Assembly: GCA_007115705.1 (NCBI GenBank)
Contig: QXEO01001023.1
Span: 2,145,267-2,209,266, forward strand
DNA: 64,000 bases
Source of the DNA: Dactylis glomerata
Lineage: Eukaryota; Streptophyta; Magnoliopsida; Poales; Poaceae
Reading direction: 5' to 3'
Translations under genes and position numbers: made by a program
Shown here: in pieces, positions 11,452 through 24,792 of the stretch
How the letters are laid out: each line of letters opens with the position of its first letter
Numbering within the stretch: the first letter of the stretch is position 1
The notes under the pieces: generated by a model
Databases searched by the model: none
The model's input: the letters and a program-made list of their open reading frames with translations, nothing else
What the model was told of the DNA's origin: nothing

Positions 11452-11769
11452 ATGTCCTACAAGCTAGCACTGCCCTCAGAATTGTCTGAGTTCCATGATG
11501 TCTTCCACGTATCGCAACTCCGTAAATGCCTTCAAGTACCTAACAAACCCGAGACCTTCACTGAGATCGACCACAACTCCATCGACATGAACTCCGACCT
11601 CACTTACCGGGAGAGACCTATCCGCATTCTTGAAGAAGACGTTCGTCTTACCCATAGACGCAAGATCAAAATGTATAAGGTGCAGTGGAGTAATCATACC
11701 GAAGACGAAGCCACTTGGGAACGTGAGGATTATCTTCAGCGAGAGTTTCCCGTACTACTTCACGCTTAG
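11452..11769 (+). pseudogene. pol: pol C-terminal tail with chromodomain
   Basis: This is the last in-frame part of pol, 105 codons after the stop at 11449. It starts with the conserved ELSEFHDVFHVSQLRKC block. It ends in a chromodomain-like module containing RPIRILEEDVRL, KMYKVQWSNHTEDEATWE and YLQREFP. In chromoviruses this tail follows integrase and is thought to steer integration to marked chromatin. It is the main evidence for the Tekay/Del-type assignment. The natural stop is TAG 11767-11769. Confidence 0.88.
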
Positions 11770-11797
11770 CTACGGAATCTCGGGACGAGATTCTTTT

Positions 11798-11811
11798 AAG
11801 GGGGGAAGGTC
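11798..11811 (+). other. Polypurine tract of the Tekay-like element
   Basis: AAGGGGGGAAGGTC lies immediately before the 3' LTR and is the expected plus-strand primer site. Confidence 0.9.
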
Positions 11812-14800
11812 TGTAACATCCCACTTTTGGTGATCAAGAATTTGCACTTGCTTAAGTATCTGTTAGGATAAATTAAAACTTTGGTTAAGCATTGTGTTTG
11901 TTGTTCCTTGAATGCATGAGTGTAGGTGTGGACTAGCTTGTATGATTTCATGTGAATGCATGATTCTATGTGAGTGCTAGTGTGTGTGCATATGATTTCA
12001 TGTGAGGGTGTAGATTCAATTTAAACCTTGCTTCCTTTTAACACATGTGCTAATGACCTAGAAAGTGTGCTATGATTCTGTACATCCATTTTGACCATAG
12101 CTCATGTTGTTGTGCACCAGAAACCCTAGCATAGATCCTTGGTGTGGTCACCTCCCTCTTATTTTCTTTTTCTTTTATTTTTGATTCTAAATCCGAAATT
12201 TGGAAGCAACTCCAAAACCCTAGTCTAGCTATTCTAAAATCCATTGAGCTTCGGCTATGATCTTTTGGCTTTGTTTGAAAACCCTGGAAACTACTTTCGG
12301 TAGGTTTTCAAAACCTTTGCAAACAAATTCAGTTTTGAATTTGAAATTCGGCTATAAAGCCCTAGTCTCGTTTTCGCTCCTTCTTTCTTTCTGGGATCTT
12401 TGCAAACCGACCAAGAGGAGGCAAGAATCTGGTGGAGATCTCCCTGGGCATCGAGGATCTTCAAAATACTCTTCTGTTTGTCCTATCCGGTTGGCATCGA
12501 GAGGGAGAGGGAGCCCGATGGAAATCCCTCTGCTAAACCCTCTCCCCTCTGCGATGGCACCGCCCTCAACCCCCAGTCGACGCTCACCACCTCACTGGAG
12601 CCCTACCCCGACCCCATGCCGCAGAGACCCACCACCGCCACCCCACGCAGGCCAGGCCGTCACCATGCCCGCCGTGGACACCCCAGCGTGGGCAGCGCGC
12701 CACCGACCACCGTCTGCCCCGTCGCCTCGCATAGTACTCCTTGATCAATTCCCCGAAGCGGCTGCCAGTGATCCAGACCGTCCGCGTCGCCATGGCCTCG
12801 CCAAGTCGACGTCGTCGTGCAACCCAGAGCGCCCAGAGCGCTGCCACGTTCCCGTGTGCAAACACACGCTCCCGACCCGGGCGTCACACCCCCGTGCGCG
12901 GCGACCAGCGCCCGACCCAACGCCACCCCCGCCTTGCCCTCGCACCAACCAGACCGACCCCGGCGAGCACGAGTTCAGACCCGATCAGACTGAATCTTCG
13001 CCCGCTCCGACCGAACCACCTAGCCACCGACACCGCCCACCTGTTCCCTGGACTCAGCGCTCAGTGCCGCCACGCACAGCCGCCCACGATGCCCAATGGC
13101 TACCATCGCCGGTTCACCGTAGACCAAACGCACCTTGCTGTATAAAACCCGAGACCCCCTCTGGAAGCCTCCCCTCTCGCCCATTTGCTCTCTCCCCACT
13201 CCCCTTCACCTGCAGAACTCCTCTCCCATGGAGCCGTTTCCTCTCTGCAGCTGTTGAAGCCCGAGGTCGCCGTTAGATCACCGGCCATCGGGGAAGGTTG
13301 CCGTCGATCCGTGTCGCCAATCTAACCCCTCTCTGGTCCTTGGTGCTCTATTCCATTCCCCAGATCTCACCCCGCGCTTTGTCTGACTTGCAGAAGGACT
13401 GCAAGCATCGCCACCACCGCCACCTGCCGGAGCTCACGCCGGCAACCTCGTCATCACTGCGGGAACGGCGAGCTCTACATGCAGGTTATCTGGACCCTGA
13501 GCCCTTTCTGAGCACCTCCGCCACCAAACCAGCAGCCGCCGACCACCGGAGCCACCTCGGTGAGCACCCCCTGCCAAACCCTAGCCGGCGACGTTCTTTT
13601 CGCGCGCATGCAGCAGGAGATGACGACGATGACGGACAGCCGTCGATCTCTTTCTAATCGAGCGGCCAGGGGTAGCTCATACCCTTTCAGTCACAGCTGG
13701 GCTCGCCGGGGGAAGCTTCGGGCCGATCCGGCCCAGATCTGGCCGAGCCTGGCCAGATCCGGCCTGCCCCTCACTTTTCTTTTTCTTTTTCTCTGTTTAA
13801 TTCAAATGCTGTTTATGTGCTGTGCTTTAAATCAGTTTAAAAATGTTTTAAGACTCAGAAATTTTTGAAACAAATTTTGTAGGACTCGGTATTAAGTTTT
13901 TAATCACCTAGTGCTGCATGTTGGATTTTTAGGATCATACTTAATATCTGAGGATTTTTATTGATAGATCTATTGATTATCACCATTATCTACTTATATG
14001 TTGATATGCCTGTTAAAAATTGGTGAAACCAATTTTCACTATTAGCTTACTGTTTCTCTGATCTAGAGAAACTAGTTTTACTATTTTAGGAACTATGATT
14101 TGGTTGCAGTAATTGTTTTGGTATTATTAATGCCCTGCAGTAATTGTTTTATTGTGCACAAAATAATTATTATTTTGGAATGATTCCACTTCTGGTGTGT
14201 TGTGCATCTAATTAGCTTTCCTGATTGATCTCTGTTAGAATTTTAGGGCTTGCAGGGAATTTTAGAGGAATATATTGCTATTCTAGAGATATCTAAGATT
14301 GTTAAATCTTTATTAATTTACTTCTTTTACTATTTAAATTTGATTCCAGTGATGTTGGCTCTGTTATACTGTGAGTTTGACAGTAGATATACTGATACCA
14401 TGTTTTGGTATAGTTTGGTGCATGCAAGTGTTTGATTGTGATTGAATATCTCCATGCATCTAGAATTTTCTTGCTATTATGTTGGTGAGTATTTTCCTTT
14501 TATAAGATAGGTATATGTTCAAAAAATCTAAACTTGTTTGCTTCTGATACTCAAATGCTTGAGTTGTGTGATGACCGCTGAATGAACTCCTTGTATGCAT
14601 GAATGCTTATTGTATGTATGTTTCTTTTCTTTCCCGGCGATAGAATCGAACGACGACTGTACCGAGGAGGGGGAGGTATTTGAGTATCAGGAGGAAGGTG
14701 ACCAGGGACAAGCCAATCAAGGCAAGCCATCTACTTGTGCATATCTGGATCCTATTATGTTACTATGCATTGCTCTACTCTTGTCTCTACTTTTATGCAT

Positions 14801-16363
14801 TGTTTTCGTATATTGCTATGCCCCTTATGTAGCAATAGTTGACGGCTTAACTCCACAAGCCAAATTGTTATCATCTCTAAGGATGACACCTTGACACCTA
14901 TTCCATACTCTAAAAAGTAGAGACTCGATGATTAGCATCGAGCTCTTTGGGAAAACATTTGTAGTGGAGCCAAAAACTCTAGGATTGGGAATACTCTCTC
15001 GGGTAATGTTTCGAAAATGGTTTCGAAAACCTTGGAGTAGTTACTACTCCATTGAGATGTTTTGAAATGGTTTCATAAACAAGGAGTGGACAATGGGAGA
15101 TGAAGGAGTTGGTGGATTTTCTGAAAAAGGGCATTGTGTATAAGTGTTCGCCAAACCAATTACTCCCGTGCAACCACATTACCCGCTATGGGACGGGCTT
15201 AGCTTGAAGTTTATTTGCTTTAGTGCGGGGAGCCTCATACTATATAGGGGTTTGCAGGACTCCAGAATCCGGGTTGCCGCTATTTTATGGGCAATAGTAA
15301 ATCGGGATCCTTCGGGATTTATCCGGCCGGAAGACACTTGGGTTCTCCCGCCGTGGCGCCGGAGTTACGCTCTGGAGGAGGTACTGCCGGGACGTGCCGG
15401 GGAGGTAAACTCCACAGGGTAGGCACCCGTATTAAGGTAGATAGATGGAGGGCTTCGATCGATTATCCGAGCCCCACATATTTGTGTATGACGGTCCGTG
15501 GTGGTATCCCGGCGGATTTATCGAATGGTGTGGGTAAAGTGTACAACCTCTGCAGAGTGTAATCTATTCGAATAGCCGCGTCCTCGGTCATGGACGGTTG
15601 GAATGGCCATACTTAACCTGTGTCAGGTTTTGGTTTATAAAAGTGTTTTCTGGAAAAATTGGAGTTTGTGCCGGACGGAGTACTTGGAGGGTACTGCCAT
15701 GGCACGGAGGTGGATCGGAGTACCTGGAGGGTACTGTCGATGTTTGGAGGTGGTCATGTTCGATTGACCACCGATCTATTCTTAATTGGAGTTTCCCCCT
15801 TTCCTAGAGATTTTACTAGTTGCTTCTTGAATTCTTCTTTAATAAGGATATAGAAATGTCGTGGGACATGCTATATCAACACGAGAAGGTAGTAGCACAT
15901 AATTACTAGAACTAAGCCATCCCTTGCTACAGCCATATAGCATGTGAATCAACTTTCTCTCTTAGATGGTTTGCGAGTACAATTCCAAAATGTACTCATG
16001 GCTTTGTCCCTGGCTATTAACTTGGCCAGACTCCGGAGATGATTATGAAGAAGACGATGAGGAGTATGACGACGCCGGTGCGAATTAGGATTCGTTTCCT
16101 GGTCAGTCGCCTGTAGGGTAGTAGGCCTGACTTGGTCCACTACGCTACGTGTATCCGCTGCTATTATGATAATTGTGTTTGTTGAACTTGCCCTGTGAGG
16201 CATTTGTATTCAGCCAAGAGGCTATGTAAGACTTAACGGCATATTTATGTAATGGATGATGTATCTGTAATGCCAACTCTGTTATGTGGATTCACGATGG
16301 TCTCCTGGGATCGTGAATTGTATGCATAACGGGAATCCCGGGTGGTAAGCCGGGATCCCCACA
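11812..16363 (+). repeat. 3' LTR of the Tekay-like element
   Basis: The 4552-bp partner of 1303-5866 ends CACA at 16363 and is followed by the GAAGG target duplication and the resumed satellite monomer. Differences from the 5' LTR are mainly C/T and G/A transitions, many in CpG context, plus the 12-bp deletion near 12724. Confidence 0.96.
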
Positions 16364-19300
16364 GAAGGCCCAGATAATTCCTAACCTCCTGGATGTGGCA
16401 CCCCTGGTAGGTCCCCCACCCATGAAAATTAGGGTGGTGATGTTTTGCACACTGCCCTTGGTGTCCCCTCCACAAAAAAGCACCTGTTTTGACCCCTCCA
16501 GCCACCTGAAAATTGGGAAATGCATTTTTAATGTAGAAACTGAAAAACAACTAGTTGCAAAAGTTGTTGGGAATGCAAAGATGCACATCTCCACCAAAAA
16601 TGGGACCATGGTTCCACAGTTTGCTGTGGAACTTGCACAAACCATGGTCACATGGCAAGGAAGACCAAGAGAACTCTTGCCTGGAAGCACCTCTCTGTGA
16701 GAGAGTCCACCTGTGAACCCTTGGGATGGCATGTTTGGTATTTTTCCTAGGTGATGCATCACTCACCATGACTCCATGCATTGTTTTTCTATTTTTTTTT
16801 TGATTTTTTCTGAATTCCCCACGCCCCCCTTCGAGATCTAGGTCAAACTCGCGGTGGCATCGATGTCTGCCAGGTGGGGTGGGAACCATGGTTTGGTCTC
16901 GGTTCTAGGGTCCCACACCCCCAGGGGACCTTCCTGTATTTTTCCCCTATTTTTCTGGTGTGCATTTCTTGTAGCCCAAGTGCAAAATTGGATTTAAATG
17001 GATTTACGGCAAAAAATATTCATTATATGGCAGAAGGCCGAGATAATTCCTAACCTCCTGGATGTGGCACCCCTGGTAGCTCCCCCACCCATGAAAATTA
17101 GGGTAGTGATGTTTTGCACACTGCCCTTGGTGGCCCCTTCACAAAAAAGCACCTATTTTCACCCCTCCGGCCACCTGAAAAATGGGAAATGCATTTTTAA
17201 TGTGGAAACTAAAAAAACACTAGTTGCAAAAGTTGTTGGGAATGCAAAGATGCACATCTCCACCAAAAATGGGACCATGGTTCCACAGTTTGCTGTGGAA
17301 CTTGCACAAACCATGGTCACATGGCAAGGAAGACCAAGAGAACTCCTGCCTGGAAGTACCTCTCTGTGAGAGAGTCAACCTGTGAACCCTTGGGATGGCA
17401 TGTTTGGTATTTTTCCTAGGTGATGCATCACTCACCATGATTCCATGCATTGTTTTTTTTTTGATTTTTTCTGAATTCCCCAGGCCCCCTTCGAGATCTA
17501 GGTCAAACTCGCGGTGCCATCGATGTCTGCCAGGTGGGGTGGGAACCATGGTTTGGTCTAGGTTCTAGGGTCCCACACCCCCAGGGGACCTCCCTGTATT
17601 TTTCCCCTATTTTTCTGGTGTGCATTTCTTGTAGCCCCAGTGCAAAATTGGATTTAAATGGATTTAGGGCAAAAAATATTCATTATATGGCAGAAGGCCC
17701 AGATAATTCCTAACCTCCTGGATGTGGCACCCCTGGTAGGTCCCCCACCCATTAAAATTAGGGTGGTGATGTTTTGCACACTGCCCTTGGTGGCCCCTTC
17801 ACAAAAAAGCACCTGTTTTTTACCTGCAAAAAAAAGCACCTGTTTTGACCCCTCCGGCCACCTGAAAAATGGGAAATGCATTTTTAATGTGGAAACTGAA
17901 AAAACACTAGTTGCAAAAGTTGTTGGGAATGCAAAGATGCACATCTCCACCAAAAATGGGACCATGGTTCCACAGTTTGCTGTAGAACTTGCACAAACCA
18001 TGGTCACATGGCAAGGAAGACCAAGAGAACTCCTGCCTGGAAGCACCTCTCTGTGAGAGAGTCCACCTGTGAACCCTTGGGATGGCATGTTTGGTATTTT
18101 TCCTAGGTGATGCATCACTCACCATGACTCCATGCATTGTTTTTCCATTTTTTTGGATTTTTTCTGAATTCCCCAGGCCCCCCTTCGAGATCCAGGTCAA
18201 ACTCGCGGTGCCATTGATGTCTGCCAGGTGGGGTGGGAACCATGGTTTGGTCTAGGTTATAGGGTCCCACACCCCCAGGGGACCTCCCTGTATTTTTCCC
18301 CTATTTTTCTGGTGTGCATTTCTTGTAGCCCCAGTGCAAAATTAGATTTAAATGGATTTAGGGCAAAAAATATTCATTATATGGCAGAAGGCCCAGATAA
18401 TTCCTAACCTCCTGGATGTGGCACCCCTGGTAGGTCCCCCACTCATGAAAATTAGGGTGGTGATGTTTTGCACACTGCCCTTGGTGGCCCCTTCACAAAA
18501 AGCCACCTGTTTTGACCCCTCCGGCCACCTGAAAAATGGGAAATGCATTTTTAATGTGGAAACTGAAAAAACACTAGTTGCAAAAGTTGTTGGGAATGCA
18601 AATATGCACATCTCCACCAAAAATGGGACCATGGTTCCACAGTTTGCTGTGGAACTTGCACAAACCATGGTCACTTGGCAAGGAAGACCAAGAGAACTCC
18701 TGCCTGGAAGCACCTCTCTGTGAGAGAGTCCACCTGTGAACCCTTGGGATGGCATGTTTGGTATTTTTCCTAGGTGATGAATCACTCACCATGACTCCAT
18801 GCATTGTTTTTCCATTTTTTTGATTTTTTTCTGAATTCCCCATGCCCCCCTTCGAGATCTAGGTCAAACTCGCGGTGGCATCGATGTCTGCCAGGTGCGG
18901 TGGGAACCATGGTTTGGTCTAGGTTCTAGGGTCCCACACCCCTAGGGGACCTCCCTGTATTTTCCCCTATTTTTCAGGTGTGTATTTCTTGTAGCCCCAG
19001 TGCAAAATTGGATTTAAATGGATTTAGGGCAAAAAAATATTCATTATATGGCAGAATTCCGAGATAATTCCTAACCTCCTGGATGTGGCACCCCTGGTAG
19101 GTCCCCCACCCATGAAAATTAGGGTGGTGATGTTTTGCACACTGCCCTTGGTGGCCCCTTCACAAAAAAGCACCTGTTTTGACCCCTCCGGCCACGTGAA
19201 AAATGGGAAATGCATTTTTAATGTGGAAACTGAAAAAACACTAGTTGCAAAAGTTGTTGGGAATGCAAAGATGCACATCTCCACCAAAAATGGGACCATG

Positions 19301-22300
19301 GTTCCACAGTTTGCTGTGGAACTTGCACAAACCATGGTCACATGGCAAGGAAGACCAAGAGAACTCCTTCCTGGAAGCACCTCTCTGTGAGAGAGTCCAC
19401 CTGTGAACCCTTGGGATGGCATGTTTGGTATTTTTCCTAGGTGATGCATCACTCACCATGACTCCATGCATTGTTTTTTTTCCATTTTTTTGATTTTATC
19501 TGAATTCCCAAGGCCCCCCTTCGAGATCTAGGTCAAACTCGCGGTGGCATTGATGTCTGCTTGGTGGGGTGGGAACCATGGTTTGGTCTAGGTTATAGGG
19601 TCCCACACCCCCTGGGGATCTCCCTGTATTTTTCCCCTATTTTTCTGGTGTGCATTTCTTGTAGCCCCAGTGCAAAATTGGATTTAAATGGATTTAGGGC
19701 AAAAAATATTCATTATATGGCAGAAGGCCGAGATAATTCCTAACCTCCTGGATGTGGCACCCCTGGTAGGTCCCCCACCCATGAAAATTAGGGTGGTGAT
19801 GTTTTGCACACTTCCCTTGGTGGCCCCTTCACAAAAAAGCACCTGTTTTTTACCTGCAAAAAAAAGCACCTGTTTTGACCCCTCCGGCCACCTGAAAAAT
19901 GGGAAATGCATTTTTAATGTGGAAACTGAAAAAACACTAGTTGCACAAGTTGTTGGGAATGCAAAGATGCACATCTCCACCAAAAATGGGACCATGGTTC
20001 CACAGTTTGCTGTGGAACTTGCACAAACCATGGTCACATGGCAAGGAAGACCAAGAGAACTCCTGCCTGGAAGCACCTCTCTGTGAGAGAGTCCACCTGT
20101 GAACCCTTGGGATGGCATGTTTGGTATTTTTCCTAGGTGATGCATCACTCACCATGACTCCATGCATTGTTTTTCCATTTTTTTGATTTTTTCTGAATTC
20201 CCCAGGCCCCCCTTCGAGATCTAGGTCAAACTCGCGGTGCCATTGATGTCTGCCAGGTGGGGTGGGAACCATGGTTTGGTCTAGGTTATAGGGTCCCACA
20301 CCCCCAGGGGACCTCCCTGTATTTTTCCCCTATTTTTCTGGTGTGCATTTCTTGTAACCCCAGTGTGCATTTCTTGTAGCCCCAGTGCAAAATTAGATTT
20401 AAATGGATTTAGGGCAAAAAATATTCATTATATGGCAGAAGGCCCAGATAATTCCTAACCTCCTGGATGTGGCACCCCTGGTAGGTCCCCCACTCATGAA
20501 AATTAGGGTGGTGATGTTTTGCACACTGCCCTTGGTGGCCCCTTCACAAAAAGCCACCTGTTTTGACCCCTCCGGCCACCTAAAAAATGGGAAATGCATT
20601 TTTAATGTGGAAACTGAAAAAACACTAGTTGCAAAAGTTGTTGGGAATGCAAATATGCACATCTACACCAAAAATGGGACCATGGTTCCACAGTTTGCTG
20701 TGGAACTTGCACAAACCATGGTCACTTGGCAAGGAAGACCAAGAGAACTCCTGCCTGGAAGCACCTCTCTGTGAGAGAGTCCACCTGTGAACCCTTGGGA
20801 TGGCATGTTTGGTATTTTTCCTAGGTGATGAATCACTCACCATGACTCCATGCATTGTTTTTCCATTTATTTGATTTTTTCTGAATTCCCCAGGCCCCCC
20901 TTCGAGATCTAGGTCAAACTCGCGGTGGCATCGATGTCTGCCAGGTGCGGTGGGAACCATGGTTTGGTCTAGGTTCTAGGGTCCCACACCCCTAGGGGAC
21001 CTCCCTGTATTTTCCCCTATTTTTCAGGTGTGTATTTCTTGTAGCCCCAGTGCAAAATTGGATTTAAATGGATTTAGGGCAAAAAATATTCATTATATGG
21101 CAGAATTCCGAGATAATTCCTAACCTCCTGGATGTGGCACCCCTGGTAGGTCCCCCACCCATGAAAATTAGGGTGGTGATGTTTTGCACACTGCCCTTGG
21201 TGGCCCCTTCACAAAAAAGCACCTGTTTTGACCCCTCCGGCCACGTGAAAAATGGGAAATGCATTTTTAATGTGGAAACTGAAAAAACACTAGTTGCAAA
21301 AGTTGTTGGGAATGCAAAGATGCACATCTCCACCAAAAATTGGACCATGATTCCATAGTTTGCTGTGGAACTTGCACAAACCATGTCACCTGGCAAGGAA
21401 GACCAAGAGAACTCCTGCCTGGAAGCACCTCTCTGTGAGTGAGTCCACCTGTGAACCCTTGGGATGGCATGTTTGGTATTTTTCCTACGTGATGCATCAC
21501 TCACCATGACTCCATGCATTGTTTTTTCCTTTTTTTGATTTTTTCTGAATTCCTAAGGCCCCCCTTCGAGATCTAGGTCAAACTCGCGGTGGCATCGATG
21601 TCTGCCAGGTGGGGTGGGAACCATGGTTTGGTCTAGGTTATAGGGTCCCACACCCCTAGGGGATCTCCCTGTATTTTTCCCCTATTTTTCTGGTGTGCAT
21701 TTCTTGTAGCCCCAGTGCAAAATTGGATTTAAATGGATTTAGGGCAAAAAATATTCATTATATGGCAGAAGGCCGAGATAATTCCTAACCTCCTGGATGT
21801 GGCACCCCTGGTAGGTCCCCCACCCATGAAAATTAGGGTGGTGATGTTTTGCACACTGCCCTTGGTGGCCCCTTCACAAAAAGCACCTGTTTTGACCCCT
21901 CCGGCCACCTGAAAAATGGGAAATGCATTTTTAATGTGGAAACTAAAAAAACACTAGTTGCAAAAGTTGTTGGGAATGCAAAGATGCACATCTCCACCAA
22001 AAATTGGACCATGGTTCCATAGTTTGCTGTGGAACTTGCACAAACCATGGTCACCTGGAAAGGAAGACTAAGAGAACTCCTGCCTGGAAGCACCTCTCTG
22101 TGAGAGAGTCCACCTGTGAACCCTTGGGATGGCATGTTTGGAATTTTTCCTAGGTGATGCATCACTCACCATGACTCCATGCATTGTTTTTCCATTTTTT
22201 TGATTTTTTCTGAATTCCCCACGCCCCTTAGAGATCTAGGTCAAACTCTCGGTGCCATCGATATCTGCCAGGTTGGGTGGGAACCATGGTTTGGTCTAGG

Positions 22301-23455
22301 TTCTAGGGTCCCACACCCCCAGGGGACCTCCCTGTATTTTTCCCCTATTTTTCTGGTATGCATTTCTTGTAGCCCCAGTGCAAAATTGGATTTAAATGGA
22401 TTTACGGCAAAAAATATTCATTATATGGAAGAAGGCCGAGATAATTCCTAACCTCCTGGATGTGGCACCCCTAGTAGGTCCCCCACCCATGAAAATTAGG
22501 GTGGTGATGTTTTGCACACTGCCCTTGGTGGCCCCTTCACAAAAAAGCACCTGTTTTGACCCCTCCGGCCACCTGAAAAATGGGAAATGCATTTTTAATG
22601 TGGAAACTGAAAAAACACTGGTTGCAAAAGTTGTTGGGAATGCAAAGATGCACATCTCCAACAAAAATGGGACCATGGTTCCACAGTTTGCTGTGGAACT
22701 TGCACAAACCATGGTCACCTGGCAAGGAAGACCAAGAGAACTCCTGTCTGGAAGCACCTCTCTGTGAGAGAGTCCACCTGTGAACCCTTGGGATGGCATG
22801 TTTGGTATTTTTCCTAGGTGATGCATCACTCACCATGACTCCATGCATTGTTTTTCCATTTTTTTGATTTTTTCTGAATTCCCCAGGCCCCCCTTCGAGA
22901 TCTAGGTCAAACTCGCGGTGCCATCGATGTCTGCCAGGTGGGGTGGGAACCATGGTTTGGTCTATGTTCTAGGGTCCCACACCCCCTGGGGACCTCCCTG
23001 TATTTTTCCCCTATTTTTCTGGTGTGCATTTCTTGTAGCCCCAGTGCAAAATTGGATTTAAATGGATTTAGGGCAAAAAATATTCATTATATGGCAGAAG
23101 GCCGAGATAATTCCTAACCTCCTGGATGTGGCACCCCTGGTAGGTCCCCCACCCATGAAAATTAGGGTGGTGATGTTTTGCACACTGCCCTTAGTGGCCC
23201 CTTCACAAAAAAGCACCTGTTTTGACCCCTCCGGCCACCTGAAAAATGGGAAATGCATTTTTAATGTGGAAACTGAAAAAACACTAGTTGCAAAAGTTGT
23301 TGGGAATGAAAATATGCACATCTCCACCAAAAATGGGACCATGGTTCCATAGTTTGCTGTGGAAATTGCACAAACCATGGTCACCTCGCAAGGAAGACCA
23401 AGAGAACTCCTGCCTGGAAGCACCTCTCTGTGAGAGAGTCCACCTGTGAACCCTT
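16364..23455 (+). repeat. Satellite array, middle segment
   Basis: The same tandem array continues. Phase markers are at 16401, 17070, 17730, 18424, 19091, 19760, 20475, 21140, 21805, 22468 and 23134. Most steps are 660-669 bp. The monomers at 17730 and 19760 are longer because they share a 27-bp extra TTACCTGC...CCTGTTTT segment. The one starting at 19760 also holds a 24-bp duplication near 20340-20381. The three-monomer block 17730-19759 is duplicated as 19760-21804. The segment ends at 23455, where the Copia-like element enters between ACCCTT and GGGATGG. Confidence 0.97.
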
Positions 23456-24494
23456 TGAAAGAGCATGGAGCCCCCATGTGTGGTTTTGGTAATTAATGAC
23501 AATCCCTATGGACTAATGGTTGCATTGAGTTATATTTGTAGGACTTGTCCATAGACAATGCTTGAACCATTTGTTGGTTTCAAGGTTGTATGAAGATGGA
23601 AATAAAGAAGGTTTTGTGATGACCAAGGTGTTATTCAAGGAGTGATCTAAAGTCGGTCATAAGAGAGTTGAGCCTATATCAAGTGTGTCTTGAAGAATAA
23701 GATTGAGTGAGCTCTCATGTGAATCTTCAAGACACCATCATTGTGGAGAAAGAAGAGTTGATTCAAGAATTGATCAAGCCAAAGCGCAAGTTCAAGATGG
23801 AATCTAGAAGAGATCATATGCTTGAAACTTGCCATATATATTGTGATCATGGATAAGTGAAGATATGCTTAAAGAGTGTCTTTCCCATAGTGGTGTATGG
23901 GGGAGCAATTCGCAAGACTTCACCAAGCAAGCATGATCAAGAAAGGTGTTCCAACTTGAGGAAGACAAGACGGTCATCATCTAGATCAAGTGGATTTTGC
24001 TCAAGGCAAAGGTATGATATTGATAGGGTTTCTTTCTTATCGGTCTCATGATGTTAGTTGAGAGACCGGGTTATAGGATTGGTAGCCGTACTATCAAGAG
24101 GGGCTCTCGAGTGAGTAACTTAATCGCATCATTCGAAGAGAGCTCAAACCTTTGCATTCTTGGCATCATCTTTCTTGGTTCTTATTTGGCTTTTATCCAT
24201 GTGAGGTTCTAGAGCTTGTGGTTATTTCCATGACAAGCTCTAGCTCATCAAAAACGGATTTTGCATGAAACACTTATTGAGTTTTTGGTGTTTGGAGGTT
24301 TTACCGGTTCGTCTTTGAAGAGAGGTCAAACCTCTCATCATTTGGTTTTATCCTCACTTGTTGGACTATGATGTTTCTATGCATATTCTTATAGAGCTCG
24401 TTGTTGTGATTCCAACGAGCTCAAGATCATCAAAAACGGAGTCCGGACGCTCAAGTTATGGTCGTTTTGGTTTCAGCTGTTTCTGCCTTTTCTA

Positions 24495-24760
24495 GGTCCG
24501 GAGACTCCGGCCTCGTAGGGCCGGAGACTCTGGCCCAAAATGTGTTTTCGCTGTTTTTCGTCCGGAGATTTGGCCCGGAACCTCTGGGTACTTTTCCAGG
24601 CTAAAGACTCCGGCCCCTAGGGACCGGAGACTCCGGCCCAAGTCTCCGGACCTCAAAAACTCGAGGTGTCGCTCAGCGCAGAGATGGGGGCGGAGGCTTT
24701 TTAGCCCCTGCCCGGAGTCTCCGCCCTCCAAAGGCCGGAGACTCCGGGGTAAGTGCCCAG
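24495..24760 (+). repeat. Cluster of CCGGAGACTCCGG hairpin motifs in the LTR
   Basis: At least eight copies or variants of CCGGAGACTCCGG (a palindrome with one central base) lie upstream of the TATA box. Some are perfect and others carry CTCTGG or AGATTTGG changes. The same motif recurs in the internal region at 38278-38356 and in the 3' LTR at about 42601-42860. Several 5'-LTR copies differ from the 3' LTR by C-to-T at CpG. Confidence 0.85.
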
Positions 24761-24785
24761 CAACGGCTAGTTTTCGTGGGGGACC

Positions 24786-24792
24786 TATAAAA
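24786..24792 (+). promoter_or_regulatory. TATA box of the Copia-like LTR
   Basis: TATAAAA within GACCTATAAAAGGCCCC is followed by a pyrimidine-rich stretch (CTTCTCTCTCTCC) suited to transcription initiation about 30-50 bp downstream. It is conserved in the 3' LTR. Confidence 0.7.

Larger units (their letters stand above)
1303..16363 (+). mobile_element. Ty3/Gypsy chromovirus, Tekay/Del-like, full length with both LTRs
   Basis: This is a complete LTR retrotransposon inserted in a satellite monomer. The LTRs begin TGTAACATCC and end in CACA, and the insertion is flanked by the perfect 5-bp duplication GAAGG (1298-1302 and 16364-16368). A tRNA-iMet primer site follows the 5' LTR and a polypurine tract precedes the 3' LTR. 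The internal order is ORF0, gag, protease, RT, RNase H, integrase, C-terminal chromodomain. The integrase-last order places it in Ty3/Gypsy. The chromodomain and very long LTRs suggest the Tekay/Del clade. About a dozen substitutions in the first 1.15 kb of the LTR pair, plus one 12-bp indel, indicate roughly 1% divergence and so a recent insertion. Pol is inactivated, so this copy cannot move on its own. Confidence 0.96.

Noticed and set aside
16292..16762. Minus-strand 156-codon frame spanning the LTR end and a satellite monomer.
   Set aside because: It crosses an insertion junction, so it cannot be an inherited gene.
16364..23455. CRISPR-like or integron-like array.
   Set aside because: Repeats are about 665 bp, contiguous and without unique spacers, in a plant nuclear context.
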